A stretch of 64,000 bases of DNA from [Leptolyngbya] sp. PCC 7376 (GCF_000316605.1 NC_019683.1:1162036-1226035), one strand, 5' to 3'. Counted from the stretch's first letter, positions 50,299-59,043 are shown. Notes: generated from the letters alone by a model not told the origin. Numbers and translations: made by a program.

Positions 50299-51774
50299 TT
50301 AGCTCAAGACCCAGTGAACAAGGGTACGCACAGGGAAGCCAGTACCACCTTTGCTGTAGATATCAGACTCTTTATCAGACCATGCCGGGCCTGCAATATC
50401 GAGGTGAACCCAAGGCGTATCTTCAACAAATTCCTTTAGGAAAAGCGCCGCCGTAATCGAGCCACCATAACGAGGGCCAGTATTTTTCATATCGGCGATG
50501 GGAGATTTCATGCCTTCGAAATACTTGGGAGGCATTGGCATTTTCCAGAATTCTTCGCCTGCTTTCTCAGACGCAGAGCTGATAGCATCAGCCAATTCAT
50601 CATCACCCCAAAGACCACAAATCTCTTCACCGAGGGCAATTACACAAGCGCCAGTCAAAGTGGCAATATCAACGATCGCATCAACTTCGAGCTTTTCGGC
50701 ATAAACCAATGCATCGGCCAATGTTAAGCGACCTTCAGCATCGGTATTATTCACCTCAATGGTTTTGCCGTTAGAGGCAGTGAGAATATCGCCGGGACGC
50801 AAACCACTACCGCTAATCATGTTTTCGGTGGCGGCACTAATAAAGTGAACTTCAACGTCCGGCTTCAGTTGGGCGATCGCCTTGGCAGCTCCAAAAGTGG
50901 CGGCCGCACCACCCATATCCATTTTCATCATGGCAATGCTGGGGCCAGAAGGCTTGATGTTATAACCACCAGAATCGAAGGTTAAACCCTTACCAATGAT
51001 CGCCAATTTTTTGCGGGGCGTACCTTCGGGCTTATAGATGAGGTGAATAAATTGTGGAGGAAGATCCGTTGCTTCCGCGACACCGAGGTAAGACCCCATA
51101 TTCTGCGCTTCGCATTCGTCCTGCCCAAGTACTGTCAACTCAAGACCATATTCATCAGCAAGTTCTTTGACTGATGCCGCAAGGGTGACGGGATTAATCA
51201 CATTGGCGGGGGAGTTCACCAACTCACGGGCATAGATAGTGCCTTCGCACAGAATAGAACCTGTGGCGATCGCCTCACTCTGGTCACCAATTCCGAGAAT
51301 ATCAACTGTTTCGAGGGCAGGCTCTTTGATATCATCGCCAGACTTATAACGATTGTCAGCGTAGAGACCAAGGGTAATCCCCTCTGTGATCATCTGTGCG
51401 GTTGCCGCCGCATCATCTAACGGAGGAACGCTAATCGCCAAAGTTTTGATATTCTGGTCGCCTTTCACCGCTCGGGCGATCGCCGCCCCTGTAGAGCGAA
51501 CGGCTTTGCCATCCCACTTGTCCTCATCGCCGAGACCAACGAGTAATACCTTCTTAATTTCGGCACCACCCCCAACGCGATTAAGAGAAGTGCTGCCGGA
51601 TTTACCCTTAAACTCAGTCTCCGCCAAAATTTCGGCGATCGCACCAGATAGTTTACTATCCAGTGCTCCCAAGGATTCGGGAAGACTAATCACTTCTTCA
51701 CTACTGAAAAAGCCCAGGGCGATCGCATCCCCCGACCAATCCGCAGCAGCTTGGGTAATTCCTTTGATTTGCAT
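50299..51774 (-). CDS. pepA: Leucyl aminopeptidase PepA
   Basis: This 491-residue M17-family cytosolic aminopeptidase releases N-terminal residues, using two divalent metals. The N-terminal domain is variable. The catalytic C-terminal half has the metal-binding and active-site motifs [36 protein letters not shown] and the signature [20 protein letters not shown], with [20 protein letters not shown] near the end. It is convergent with the restriction genes and shares a terminator region. The pepA start is followed on its upstream side by the truncated DUF3750 fragment. Confidence 0.96.
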   Translation of the reverse strand: MQIKGITQAAADWSGDAIALGFFSSEEVISLPESLGALDSKLSGAIAEILAETEFKGKSGSTSLNRVGGGAEIKKVLLVGLGDEDKWDGKAVRSTGAAIARAVKGDQNIKTLAISVPPLDDAAATAQMITEGITLGLYADNRYKSGDDIKEPALETVDILGIGDQSEAIATGSILCEGTIYARELVNSPANVINPVTLAASVKELADEYGLELTVLGQDECEAQNMGSYLGVAEATDLPPQFIHLIYKPEGTPRKKLAIIGKGLTFDSGGYNIKPSGPSIAMMKMDMGGAAATFGAAKAIAQLKPDVEVHFISAATENMISGSGLRPGDILTASNGKTIEVNNTDAEGRLTLADALVYAEKLEVDAIVDIATLTGACVIALGEEICGLWGDDELADAISSASEKAGEEFWKMPMPPKYFEGMKSPIADMKNTGPRYGGSITAALFLKEFVEDTPWVHLDIAGPAWSDKESDIYSKGGTGFPVRTLVHWVLS

Positions 51775-51878
51775 AATATTTCTTACGTCTTAATACAACT
51801 AGATTTTAGTGTGACACTTCCTAAAAAACTTTCCAAGATCGGCAACCCGCCAGCAGGAAGCTTGCAAGGCATGGCAAA

Positions 51879-52052
51879 TTAAGATTTGTGCCAGTCACCA
51901 AAAACATATCGATAATATTGCCCGATCGCCTTCGGAATTGTCGGAAATGTGACATCAGCTCGATTCAAAATCCATTTCGCATAGGTGTTGCTGTTTGGCC
52001 TCGACACATATCGATACAGATCATTGTTGGGGAATTGTTTTGGGTTGGATTT
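51879..52052 (-). pseudogene. Truncated DUF3750 gene, C-terminal fragment
   Basis: On the minus strand this segment encodes LYRYVSRPNSNTYAKWILNR, then ADVTFPTIPKAIGQYYRYVF, ending GDWHKS-stop at 51879. It has no start codon and lacks the first two thirds of the family. It is 89% identical to 54514-54654 over 141 bp (51912-52052; 15 mismatches counted by eye), which lies at the 3' end of the intact-looking DUF3750 gene. It is the left end of a direct-repeat pair that brackets an AT-rich insertion. Confidence 0.8.
51912..52052. repeat. Left copy of a 141-bp imperfect direct repeat
   Basis: It shares 126 of 141 positions with 54514-54654 without gaps. The first 33 bp are identical. The repeat pair flanks a 2.46-kb AT-rich block that holds a zincin-like gene and an IS630 element. 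The divergence shows that the duplication is not recent. Confidence 0.85.
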
Positions 52053-52715
52053 ATTTAAATTAAATATTATTTTCTTAAGTCAAAAGACAAACAATTAAAG
52101 TATTTGCTTACACTACATAAAATAGATAAAGACAAAAGAGTTCAAAAAATGAAAAAATCAATATATTTAGTTGAAAGTGAAGTCGCAAAATATGATCACT
52201 TCACGCAAACAATATCTGCAAAAAATATCACAAATGATAATTTTTCAAGATTTAAAGATAGCCTCAAAAATAATTCTCCAAGAGAGTCTGAGGAGACAAT
52301 ATTTTTCACAAAAAATGTATTACAAACTATCGTTCATGAGTTACAACATTGGATGGATATAAACTGCTCTATTTATGGTCTCTACACTGTACAAAATATC
52401 TTGGCCTTACAGTATGAGAAAAACATCAAAGATCCAATACTATACCTTAAGCAAAGACTTGGTTTGAGATTATTTACTCAAACAATAAATTATCAAGGAA
52501 TTAATAATCGTATACAATGTGTTCCCAGCTTGAGTATTCCTGAGCGCCATGAAGATATAAAGCACTGGTCTTACTGCTTCTCAGAAAAGAATAGCGATAC
52601 AATTCTATTTAAATCTCCGATATTTTTAGGAAGCATGCTGGAGTGTAATGCAGTGTTTCAAGAAACAATACAGCAAATTTCAGCCTAGCAAAGTGTATGA
52701 AGTAGTATAGGTGAG

Positions 52716-53114
52716 TTGACTGGTGAGGAAGAAAGTAGCATCTTGCCGAAAGCCTACTCATTAGACTTAAGACAGAAAATAGTGGATGCCTACGAAAGGG
52801 GTGGTGTGAGTCAAAGTAGTCTTGCCCGACAATTTGGAGTGGCGAAAAGTTTTGTACAAAAGCTCCTCGACCAAAAACGACTGACAGGGTCGATTGCTCC
52901 GAAAAAACGAAGCCAACAAACACCTCCCAAATTAAACGAAGAGCATCAAACAATATTGCGCCAGTTGCTCACCAAGAAAAACGATACGACGCTAGCGGAA
53001 CTATGTGATGAGATGGAGAAACGCACTGGTCTCCGTGTGGCCAATAGCACCATGCATCGCACCTTAAGAAGAATGGGATATAGCCTCAAAAAAAACATTC
53101 TATCCAGACCTTAG
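52716..53114 (+). CDS. IS630 transposase orfA, DNA-binding part (copy 2)
   Basis: This 132-residue frame is identical to orfA of copy 1 except for one residue (Thr for Ala in KKNDTTLAEL). It has two helix-turn-helix units (SSLARQFGVAKSFVQKLL; VANSTMHRTLRRMG), which bind the terminal repeats. The frame ends just after an A8 run, where the +1 frame of orfB takes over. The start codon is TTG in this call. Confidence 0.9.
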   Translation: MTGEEESSILPKAYSLDLRQKIVDAYERGGVSQSSLARQFGVAKSFVQKLLDQKRLTGSIAPKKRSQQTPPKLNEEHQTILRQLLTKKNDTTLAELCDEMEKRTGLRVANSTMHRTLRRMGYSLKKNILSRP

Positions 53115-53127
53115 GGCGACAAAACGA

Positions 53128-53700
53128 GTGCAACAAGCCAGATATGATTTTTGGCAGAAAATGCAAGCGACTCTAGCGAAAAACTTGATTTTTATCGATG
53201 AATCGGGCGTGAACTTAGCCATGACAAGACTGAGGGCACGTTCTGAGAAAGGGAAACGAGCTTATAGTCCGAAATCCAGTAAACGAGGCAAGAATGTTTC
53301 TTTGATTGGAGCATTAGGCTTCAAGGGAATGGTCGCTAATTATCATCTGCTGGGGAGTACGGATGGATTAACCTTTGAAGCATTCATCAGCCAGAAGTTA
53401 ATACCAAACTTATGGGCGGGAGCATGTGTGGTGATGGATAACTGTTCGATTCATTTAGGAGAGTCAGTACGCACAATGATTGAGGCCGTGGGAGCTAAGT
53501 TGATTTACCTTCCTCCCTATTCTCCAGATTTTTCACCCATTGAAAATTGCTGGTCAAAGTTGAAAAGTACCTTGAAAAGTATCGGGGCAAGAACTTATCT
53601 AGCTCTAGACAAGGCAATTGAGGTAGCTTTTTCCAAGATTACCCTTGATGATATTCGATGCTGGTTTACACATTGCTGCTATTGCACCTCACTCGACTAG
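53128..53700 (+). CDS. IS630 transposase orfB, DDE domain (copy 2)
   Basis: This 190-residue catalytic region has the acids in LIFIDESGVN and VMDNCSIH and the final IENCWSKLK motif. It is identical in protein sequence to copy 1. Its frame is +1 relative to orfA and is open back to the A8 run, so a fused OrfAB product is expected. Confidence 0.92.
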   Translation: MQQARYDFWQKMQATLAKNLIFIDESGVNLAMTRLRARSEKGKRAYSPKSSKRGKNVSLIGALGFKGMVANYHLLGSTDGLTFEAFISQKLIPNLWAGACVVMDNCSIHLGESVRTMIEAVGAKLIYLPPYSPDFSPIENCWSKLKSTLKSIGARTYLALDKAIEVAFSKITLDDIRCWFTHCCYCTSLD

Positions 53701-54492
53701 AAATTGCTATATCCGGCTTATATAGCTTAAAAGATCACAGTCTTTGGTGCATTGAGCAAAATGTATTCAAAGAAAATTTATCTAGACTTATAAACGATGC
53801 TGAATTAGTTGAATATCATGCAATTGCTCATGCAGTATCTATCGCATCCCAGAACTCAGATGTCTTAGAAGTTTATAGATTCGCTTCTCACATTTGTCAA
53901 ATTTTATTTCATCTATCGTCATCTTTATTGAACAAAAGTTGTAAAAAAGCAGTGGCTTTTCTATGCAAAGAACTAAATGCCCCGAAATCATATATCAAAG
54001 AAGTATCTCAAGGATTTCCTCGTGAAACAATACTATTGTTTTTGCTTGAAAAAATTCGCATCAAGTCAAAAAATAGCACCGTTTCCCTTACAGAAGACTT
54101 GATATGGACACTAATGCCATTCTGGACAAAAGAAAAATTTATTGAAGATAGTCATAAAGAGTTTAAGCTCATCATCCAAAAAATCAGCAAATATAAAATC
54201 AAACATTTTCAGAAGTGTTCTAGTGCTTTGATATCTAATAATTTGCTACTCCTAAATAATATTTGCGATGCCTCACCTCATTGTATATCGAGTTTCAAAA
54301 GACCTCCTATCTTTTGTGGTGACTTTATTCTCAGTGGTTCTTCTGAATTTGATCAATTAGAAAAATACTTTATGGATATAAAGGTAAATGATTTAGAAAA
54401 AATGATTACGATTGAAGAAAAGGCTTCATTCAAACGATAATTGCTTGAATCATATCCATTAGTTATGTCAGTCTCATAATTTTCAAAGACTC

Positions 54493-54906
54493 TTAAACGG
54501 AAATACAGTTGCAATAATATTGCCCGATCGCCTTCGGAATTGTCGGGAATGTGACATCAGCTTGATCCAAAATCCATTTCACATAGGTGTTGCTGTTTGG
54601 CCCCGGCACATAACGATAAAGATAATTGTGGGGATATTGTTCTGGACTGGATTTGAGAATGGTTGCAAGGGTTAAAGCGGTTTCGTCTGTCCAGGTGGCG
54701 ATCGCCCAACTTTCCCCATTACCAACACCACGATTTGGAGCCATGAGATTTTTGTGGAGATGTCCCCAACTTGGCTCTCGAACCGATCGATTTTGCCAAA
54801 TTTCCCAACGGGTTTCAGTTTTGCCTTCTTGCACAACAAACCAACAATGCACAGCAATCCAGCCAATCATTGGAATTTTTGCAGCGCGGAGTTCAACGGT
54901 GGTCAT
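54493..54906 (-). CDS. DUF3750-family protein
   Basis: This 137-residue protein starts at ATG 54906, which overlaps the stop of the upstream cyclo-ligase gene by 4 nt (ATGA). Motifs include VELRAAKIPMIGWIAVHCWF, ETRWEIWQNRSVREPSWGHL and the C-terminal YVPGPNSNTYVKWILDQADV. The tail ends AIGQYYCNCISV, whereas the truncated paralogue at 51879 ends in a different, probably ancestral, way, so the 3' end here may have been re-made by the insertion event. The family's function is unknown. Confidence 0.75.
   Translation of the reverse strand: MTTVELRAAKIPMIGWIAVHCWFVVQEGKTETRWEIWQNRSVREPSWGHLHKNLMAPNRGVGNGESWAIATWTDETALTLATILKSSPEQYPHNYLYRYVPGPNSNTYVKWILDQADVTFPTIPKAIGQYYCNCISV
54514..54654. repeat. 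Right copy of the 141-bp imperfect direct repeat
   Basis: This segment inside the DUF3750 gene corresponds to 51912-52052 in the same orientation, 89% identical. It marks the right boundary of the AT-rich insertion. The repeat covers the last third of the DUF3750 coding region. Confidence 0.85.
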
Positions 54907-55457
54907 TGGCAATCGTAAAAATCAGTTTCGGTACAAACATAATCCAATGTTTTATCCCAAGAGTCTGTAGGCAAAGTTTCGGCTAGACAGCAATTAAATA
55001 CAATGCCAATGGTCGTGATTTTTCGGGTGAGGGTCGCAAAAAATCGGTCATAAAATCCCCCACCATAACCGAGGCGATCGCCACTTTTAGTGCAAGCCAC
55101 AGCGGGAACCAAAATTAAATCTATGGTTGATAAATTGATTAATGGTAAATCAGGATGGGGTTCGGTGATGCCATATTTACCGGAAATGAGGCGATCGCCC
55201 GGTTGATATTGATGCCAAGCTAAATCTTTACCAACACAGCGAGGCAATCCCCAATGTTTTGGGAGAGACAATAGCGAGTTTAAATCTGGTTCATTACGAT
55301 AGGTACAATAACTCAGTATTGATTGGGCATCTTGAAAAGGTAGCCGTTGCGCAAGATTCTGGCACAGTTGCTCACTCAAGTTACGCCAATCAGTTTCGGA
55401 GAGCGATCGCCGTTCCGAAAGAAAATATTTGCGGAGGTCAGATTTTGAAGCGTTCAT
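54903..55457 (-). CDS. 5-formyltetrahydrofolate cyclo-ligase
   Basis: This 184-residue enzyme converts 5-formyl-THF to 5,10-methenyl-THF with ATP in folate salvage. Conserved blocks are the N-terminal SKSDLRKYFLSERRSLSETD, a YRNEPDLNSLL segment, WHQYQPGDRLISGKYGITEP and the GDRLGYGGGFYDRFFATLTR loop, the family's most conserved motif. It is divergent from the helicase-like gene (start 55500), with a 42-nt gap. Its stop is coupled to the DUF3750 gene. Confidence 0.93.
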   Translation of the reverse strand: MNASKSDLRKYFLSERRSLSETDWRNLSEQLCQNLAQRLPFQDAQSILSYCTYRNEPDLNSLLSLPKHWGLPRCVGKDLAWHQYQPGDRLISGKYGITEPHPDLPLINLSTIDLILVPAVACTKSGDRLGYGGGFYDRFFATLTRKITTIGIVFNCCLAETLPTDSWDKTLDYVCTETDFYDCQ

Positions 55458-55499
55458 ACCCTAGGCTATTACGGTTCGCCCTATATTTGTGAGGAGATT

Positions 55500-57023
55500 T
55501 TGTCCATTATCGAGGCTCAGGTTCACCAAAAATTATTGCAGCTTTCCCGTCAAACTGAGGGGGATAATTGGCAACACCATTTAACCTTAGCGCGTTTGGT
55601 GGCAAGAGGTTTACGACTTGGGCGCTCTGCACTGATTCAAACTCGAACAGGGGTAGGAGATTATGCAGCGAGTTATCTGACTCCCCTACTCATGAGCGCC
55701 GAACCGGTGGTATTGGTCACGCCTCCAAAACTCCAACAATGGCTCTTCACAACAGAAATTCCTCGACTACAGACTCAACTATTCACCGACAAACCAGTTA
55801 ATATCGTCACCCATCTCGAAAAAAAGCCTGCTGGTATTGCCTTAATTACGCCGGATGATTGGCTCGACTCGATGCTTGGCGATCGCTCAGTTGTTTCCGT
55901 CACAACAATCCTCAATCCCGTCGATGATCTCTGGCAATGGGTGCAAAACCATGTGCGGTTCAATGTCACCCTTGCGGACTGGGAAACGCTCCAACAACAA
56001 AACCCAGCCCAACAAGATCTCATTCAGACACAATATAACCACCTCAAAACCCACCTTCTGCGGCGATCGCCGAACCCATACCATTGTCATTTGCTCCTAG
56101 ACACAGAACTTGAACAATTTAGCGAATGCCTACAACTGCCAACCCTACCGACACCTTGGCAAACCCTACGACAAACCCTCGCCAACTCAGAGGCCAAACC
56201 CCTATGTTGGGCAATGCTCAATCGTCAAGATGGATCATTTTCTATTAACGTTGCGCCTCAAAAAGTATCGACTCTACTCAAGCCCCTCTGGGAAAAGCAA
56301 GCCACATTATTTATTGGTGGGTTTCTCGACACCGAAAAAATTGCGCCAACTTTCCGTGACCAAATCGGTTTAGACGAAGATTTAACTTGCGTGAAATTTA
56401 CGCCACCCCGCCAGCAACACCAAACTCAAGTTTATCTACCTGAAAAACGTCTCCCACTGCCCAATACACCGGAATTTCAAGGAAGACTTTTAGCGCAACT
56501 GCAACGATTGGCACGCCTAAGCCGCAATGTTAAGCGCCCAGTGGTACTTCTAATCAATGACGTTCCTCTCCAAGCACAAATGGGAGCCGCCCTCGCCGCT
56601 GAATTTGGCAGTATCGTCAAAGTAGAACAAACAAACCTCGAAGCTGACAGCATTTTGATTTGTGGCTGGGAGTTTTGGCAATCGCTAACCAATCCCCTCT
56701 TCTATGGTCAAACTCTTAATTTTCCATTGCCACAATTAATGGCGATCGCCACATTACCCCTCCCATCCCTCGAAAATCCTCTGGTTGCTGGACGCGTTGC
56801 CCATTACAAAGCCCAACGCCAAGATTGGTTTCGGCTCTATCTATTGCCCACCGCCCTTAGAGAACTCCAACGCGCCATTTATCCCCTCCACCAAGACCAG
56901 AGTCTCATCGCCATCCTCGACAATCGCATCAACCATCGTGCCTACGGCCAACAAATCCTCGATGCTCTCCAGCCTTGTTCCTATTGCAATTACCTCGATC
57001 CAAGTTGGTTTGGATGCTGGTGA
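55500..57023 (+). CDS. DinG-like helicase-family protein with degenerate ATP site
   Basis: This 507-residue protein has the DinG/XPD-type layout but is short. The expected Walker A (GTGTGKT) reads RTGVGDYAASYLTPLL, with Asp54 and Tyr55 in place of the catalytic Lys and Thr. The DEAH box is not recognisable, and no Fe-S cysteine cluster is seen. The C-terminal helicase-like half keeps segments such as LLINDVPLQAQMGAALAAEF and PLPSLENPLVAGRVAHYKAQ. The start is a TTG preceded by GAGGAG. It is probably a non-hydrolysing derivative, perhaps structural. Confidence 0.72.
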   Translation: MSIIEAQVHQKLLQLSRQTEGDNWQHHLTLARLVARGLRLGRSALIQTRTGVGDYAASYLTPLLMSAEPVVLVTPPKLQQWLFTTEIPRLQTQLFTDKPVNIVTHLEKKPAGIALITPDDWLDSMLGDRSVVSVTTILNPVDDLWQWVQNHVRFNVTLADWETLQQQNPAQQDLIQTQYNHLKTHLLRRSPNPYHCHLLLDTELEQFSECLQLPTLPTPWQTLRQTLANSEAKPLCWAMLNRQDGSFSINVAPQKVSTLLKPLWEKQATLFIGGFLDTEKIAPTFRDQIGLDEDLTCVKFTPPRQQHQTQVYLPEKRLPLPNTPEFQGRLLAQLQRLARLSRNVKRPVVLLINDVPLQAQMGAALAAEFGSIVKVEQTNLEADSILICGWEFWQSLTNPLFYGQTLNFPLPQLMAIATLPLPSLENPLVAGRVAHYKAQRQDWFRLYLLPTALRELQRAIYPLHQDQSLIAILDNRINHRAYGQQILDALQPCSYCNYLDPSWFGCW

Positions 57024-57116
57024 CAACGATCACAATAAATTCGATGTCAAGTCACCGCAATAATTTGTAATATTTTGTTATATTTAGTCACATAGACAAG
57101 TAACGGAGCTAGTTTT

Positions 57117-57368
57117 ATGAGTCGCCAATTTGACTACACATCTCAAGCAAATCTATTCACTCCTATTGTTTTCCGCGAAGACTTTAAGGATGCAACCATC
57201 AGTGCAACTCAAGCATGGTCTTTGTTTTTCTCTGCGGGCCAAGAAGAAAACCTCTTTGGTAAAAATCGCGAAATCGGCTGGTTTTACAACAATGTAATTG
57301 TCGCCAGCGTCGTCATCTTCGGTTTAACGGCAATTCTATTTAGCGCACCTCTTTCTCCTTTGTTCTAA
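57117..57368 (+). CDS. Small one-helix membrane protein, unknown
   Basis: This 83-residue protein has a soluble N-terminal part of about 60 residues (MSRQFDYTSQANLFTPIVFR; SATQAWSLFFSAGQEENLF) and one C-terminal helix (NNVIVASVVIFGLTAILFSA). GGAG lies 8 nt before the ATG and a clean terminator follows, so it is a tight single gene. The size and topology recall small thylakoid proteins, but I cannot place the family. Confidence 0.65.
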   Translation: MSRQFDYTSQANLFTPIVFREDFKDATISATQAWSLFFSAGQEENLFGKNREIGWFYNNVIVASVVIFGLTAILFSAPLSPLF

Positions 57369-57438
57369 GCAAGAATCTCAAAAACTCAATATCCCTAAGA
57401 TAATCAAACGCGATCACCCCTTAATCGCGCGATGCAAG

Positions 57439-57463
57439 AAGACAGCTGACGAGCTGTCTTTTT
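57439..57463 (+). terminator. Terminator after the 57117 gene
   Basis: AAGACAGCT (57439-57447) and AGCTGTCTT (57452-57460) form a 9-bp stem with the loop GACG. Three further Ts follow, giving TTTTT from 57459. It sits 71 nt beyond the stop and 35 nt before the mnmH start. Confidence 0.8.
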
Positions 57464-57497
57464 GTTATGGTGGCAAAGCTAACGGTAAGGAATTTTC

Positions 57498-58565
57498 ATG
57501 GCTCCCCCAATCTATAAATCTGAAACTCCTTGGGAGAATGGCTTTCGGGAATACGATGAAATCATCGATGTGCGATCGCCGGGGGAGTTTGCAGAGGATC
57601 ATATTCCAGGGGCGATCAATTTTCCGGTTTTAGATAACGAGGAGCGAGCAAAGGTTGGCACAATTTATAAACAGGTGTCTCCGTTTGAAGCGCGAAAAAT
57701 TGGAGCGGCGTTAGTTTCTCGCAATATTGCCAATCATCTAGAGCAATATTTTCTCCAAAAACCGAAGGCTTATCATCCTCTGATCTACTGTTGGCGAGGC
57801 GGACAACGTTCCAATAGTTTTGCCCATATCCTTAACCAAATCGGCTGGCAAACAACCTTAATCGTCGGCGGTTACAAAACCTACCGTGCTCATGTGCGGC
57901 GATCGCTGGAAGAATTACCAGAAAAATATCAGTTTAAAATTCTGTGCGGCTACACCGGCAGCGCTAAAACCTATCTCTTGCAACATATGAGAGAAGCAGG
58001 GTTACAGGTTTTAGATTTGGAGGCGATCGCCAACCATCGTGGTTCTTTGCTTGGTCAAGTTTGGCAAGATCAACCCACTCCTCAGCCTTCTCAAAAAGGA
58101 TTTGAATCAAAATTATTACAAGCGCTCCAAGAATTTGACCCAGCAAAACCCATCTGGCTCGAATCGGAAAGTAACGCTATCGGCAATGTTCATATTCCGG
58201 CAATGTTTTGGCAAGCAATGCGGCGATCGCCCTGCTATGAAGTTGAGTTGCCGACCGCAGAACGAGTGCAATGGCTAATGGCAGAATATCCTCATCTGAT
58301 CAAACATCCAGACGAATTAAAACGACTGCTAAACTATCTCATTCCAAATCTCGGCAAACAGAAAGTCCATAGTTGGTTTGAGCTAATCGACGCAGAACAG
58401 TGGCCAGAATTTGTCGCCGCTATTCTCACTGAACATTACGACCCAGCCTACCGGCGATCGCTCCCCTCCCACTATTCCGAGCCTCAGCAAACCTTTTCGC
58501 TGCCTAATCTTCAGCCTGACAATATCAATTCCTTCATCGAGCAACTCAGCAACATTGCCATTTAA
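57498..58565 (+). CDS. mnmH: tRNA 2-selenouridine synthase MnmH
   Basis: This 355-residue protein has an N-terminal rhodanese domain (EIIDVRSPGEFAEDHIPGAI) with the catalytic Cys98 in YCWRGGQRSN, followed by a P-loop domain. The enzyme replaces sulfur by selenium at tRNA wobble 2-thiouridine via a geranylated intermediate. The P-loop reads GYTGSAKTYLLQHM, with Ala for the third Gly of the usual GSGKT. No selD gene is in the window. The start ATG follows AAGGAATTTTC. It is flanked by a terminator upstream and a ferredoxin gene downstream. Confidence 0.9.
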   Translation: MAPPIYKSETPWENGFREYDEIIDVRSPGEFAEDHIPGAINFPVLDNEERAKVGTIYKQVSPFEARKIGAALVSRNIANHLEQYFLQKPKAYHPLIYCWRGGQRSNSFAHILNQIGWQTTLIVGGYKTYRAHVRRSLEELPEKYQFKILCGYTGSAKTYLLQHMREAGLQVLDLEAIANHRGSLLGQVWQDQPTPQPSQKGFESKLLQALQEFDPAKPIWLESESNAIGNVHIPAMFWQAMRRSPCYEVELPTAERVQWLMAEYPHLIKHPDELKRLLNYLIPNLGKQKVHSWFELIDAEQWPEFVAAILTEHYDPAYRRSLPSHYSEPQQTFSLPNLQPDNINSFIEQLSNIAI

Positions 58566-58665
58566 CCTTGAGATTTAGAGGGCGATCGCCAGTGAGAAAT
58601 TGCTTTTTAGGAAAGTAATCAGTTACAACCAGTAACGTGACGCACTAAATTTTGAGGAAAAACCG

Positions 58666-58890
58666 TTGCCCCACTCTATTGTTACCGATGTCTGTGAAGG
58701 CGTATCAGATTGCGTAGAAGCTTGCCCCGTCGCCTGCATTCACGATGGCCCCGGCAAAAATGCAAAAGGGACAGATTGGTACTGGATTGACTTTGATGTT
58801 TGCATTGACTGCGGCATTTGTCTGCAAGTTTGCCCAGTTAAAGGCGCAATTATTCCCGAAGAAAACAGCGAAAAACAGCGCACTCCTTAA
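58666..58890 (+). CDS. Bacterial-type 4Fe-4S ferredoxin
   Basis: This 74-residue ferredoxin has two cluster motifs. The first is VCEGVSDCVEACPVACIHDG (irregular spacing, C-x4-5-C-x3-CP) and the second is VCIDCGICLQVCPVKGAI (CxxCxxCxxxCP). The first motif has the wider spacing of 7Fe ferredoxins, so a 3Fe-4S plus 4Fe-4S pair is possible. The start is TTG at 58666 with GAGG upstream. It acts as a soluble electron carrier, and the partner is unknown. Confidence 0.88.
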   Translation: MPHSIVTDVCEGVSDCVEACPVACIHDGPGKNAKGTDWYWIDFDVCIDCGICLQVCPVKGAIIPEENSEKQRTP

Positions 58891-59043
58891 GAGCTTATTC
58901 GAGATAATTCTTGCTCCTTATCAAACCATTACCAAAAGATTACAAAATATAGTCAAACAACCTGCTTTTTCCTGAATTCCACCCCAAAACCTTCGGATAG
59001 AGATGCTATCTTTGTGTCTATATCTTGCGAGGAACCCTTATCC

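Larger units (their letters stand above)
52671..53709 (+). mobile_element. IS630-family insertion sequence, copy 2
   Basis: The element is 1,039 bp, the same length as copy 1, with TA target duplication at 52669-52670 and 53710-53711 and the same imperfect ends (CAGCAAATTTCAGCCTAG; inverted TAGCAATTTCTAGTCGAG). It is inserted inside the zincin-like gene in the same orientation as that gene. The two copies point in opposite chromosomal directions about 19 kb apart, so recombination between them would invert the interval. Confidence 0.95.
52149..54440 (+). pseudogene. Zincin-like metallopeptidase gene split by IS630 element
   Basis: The reading frame starts at ATG 52149 (MKKSIYLVESEVAKYDHFTQ), is cut at 52670 by the IS at 52671-53709, and resumes at 53712. 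Removing the IS and one TA joins ETI to SGLYSLKD in frame, giving a 416-residue protein. Residues 60-70 read TIVHELQHWMD, an HExxH zinc motif (His63, Glu64, His67), and a later acidic LECNAVFQE (Glu165, Glu172) could supply a third ligand. The rest resembles no family I know. Its AT content is much higher than that of its neighbours, indicating transfer. The present gene is probably inactive. Confidence 0.75.

Noticed and set aside
53658-53711. Start of the downstream half of the zincin gene at MLVYTLLLLHLTRLE
   Set aside because: These residues come from the end of the IS read out of frame with orfB; the real gene continues from 53712 in frame with the part before the IS.
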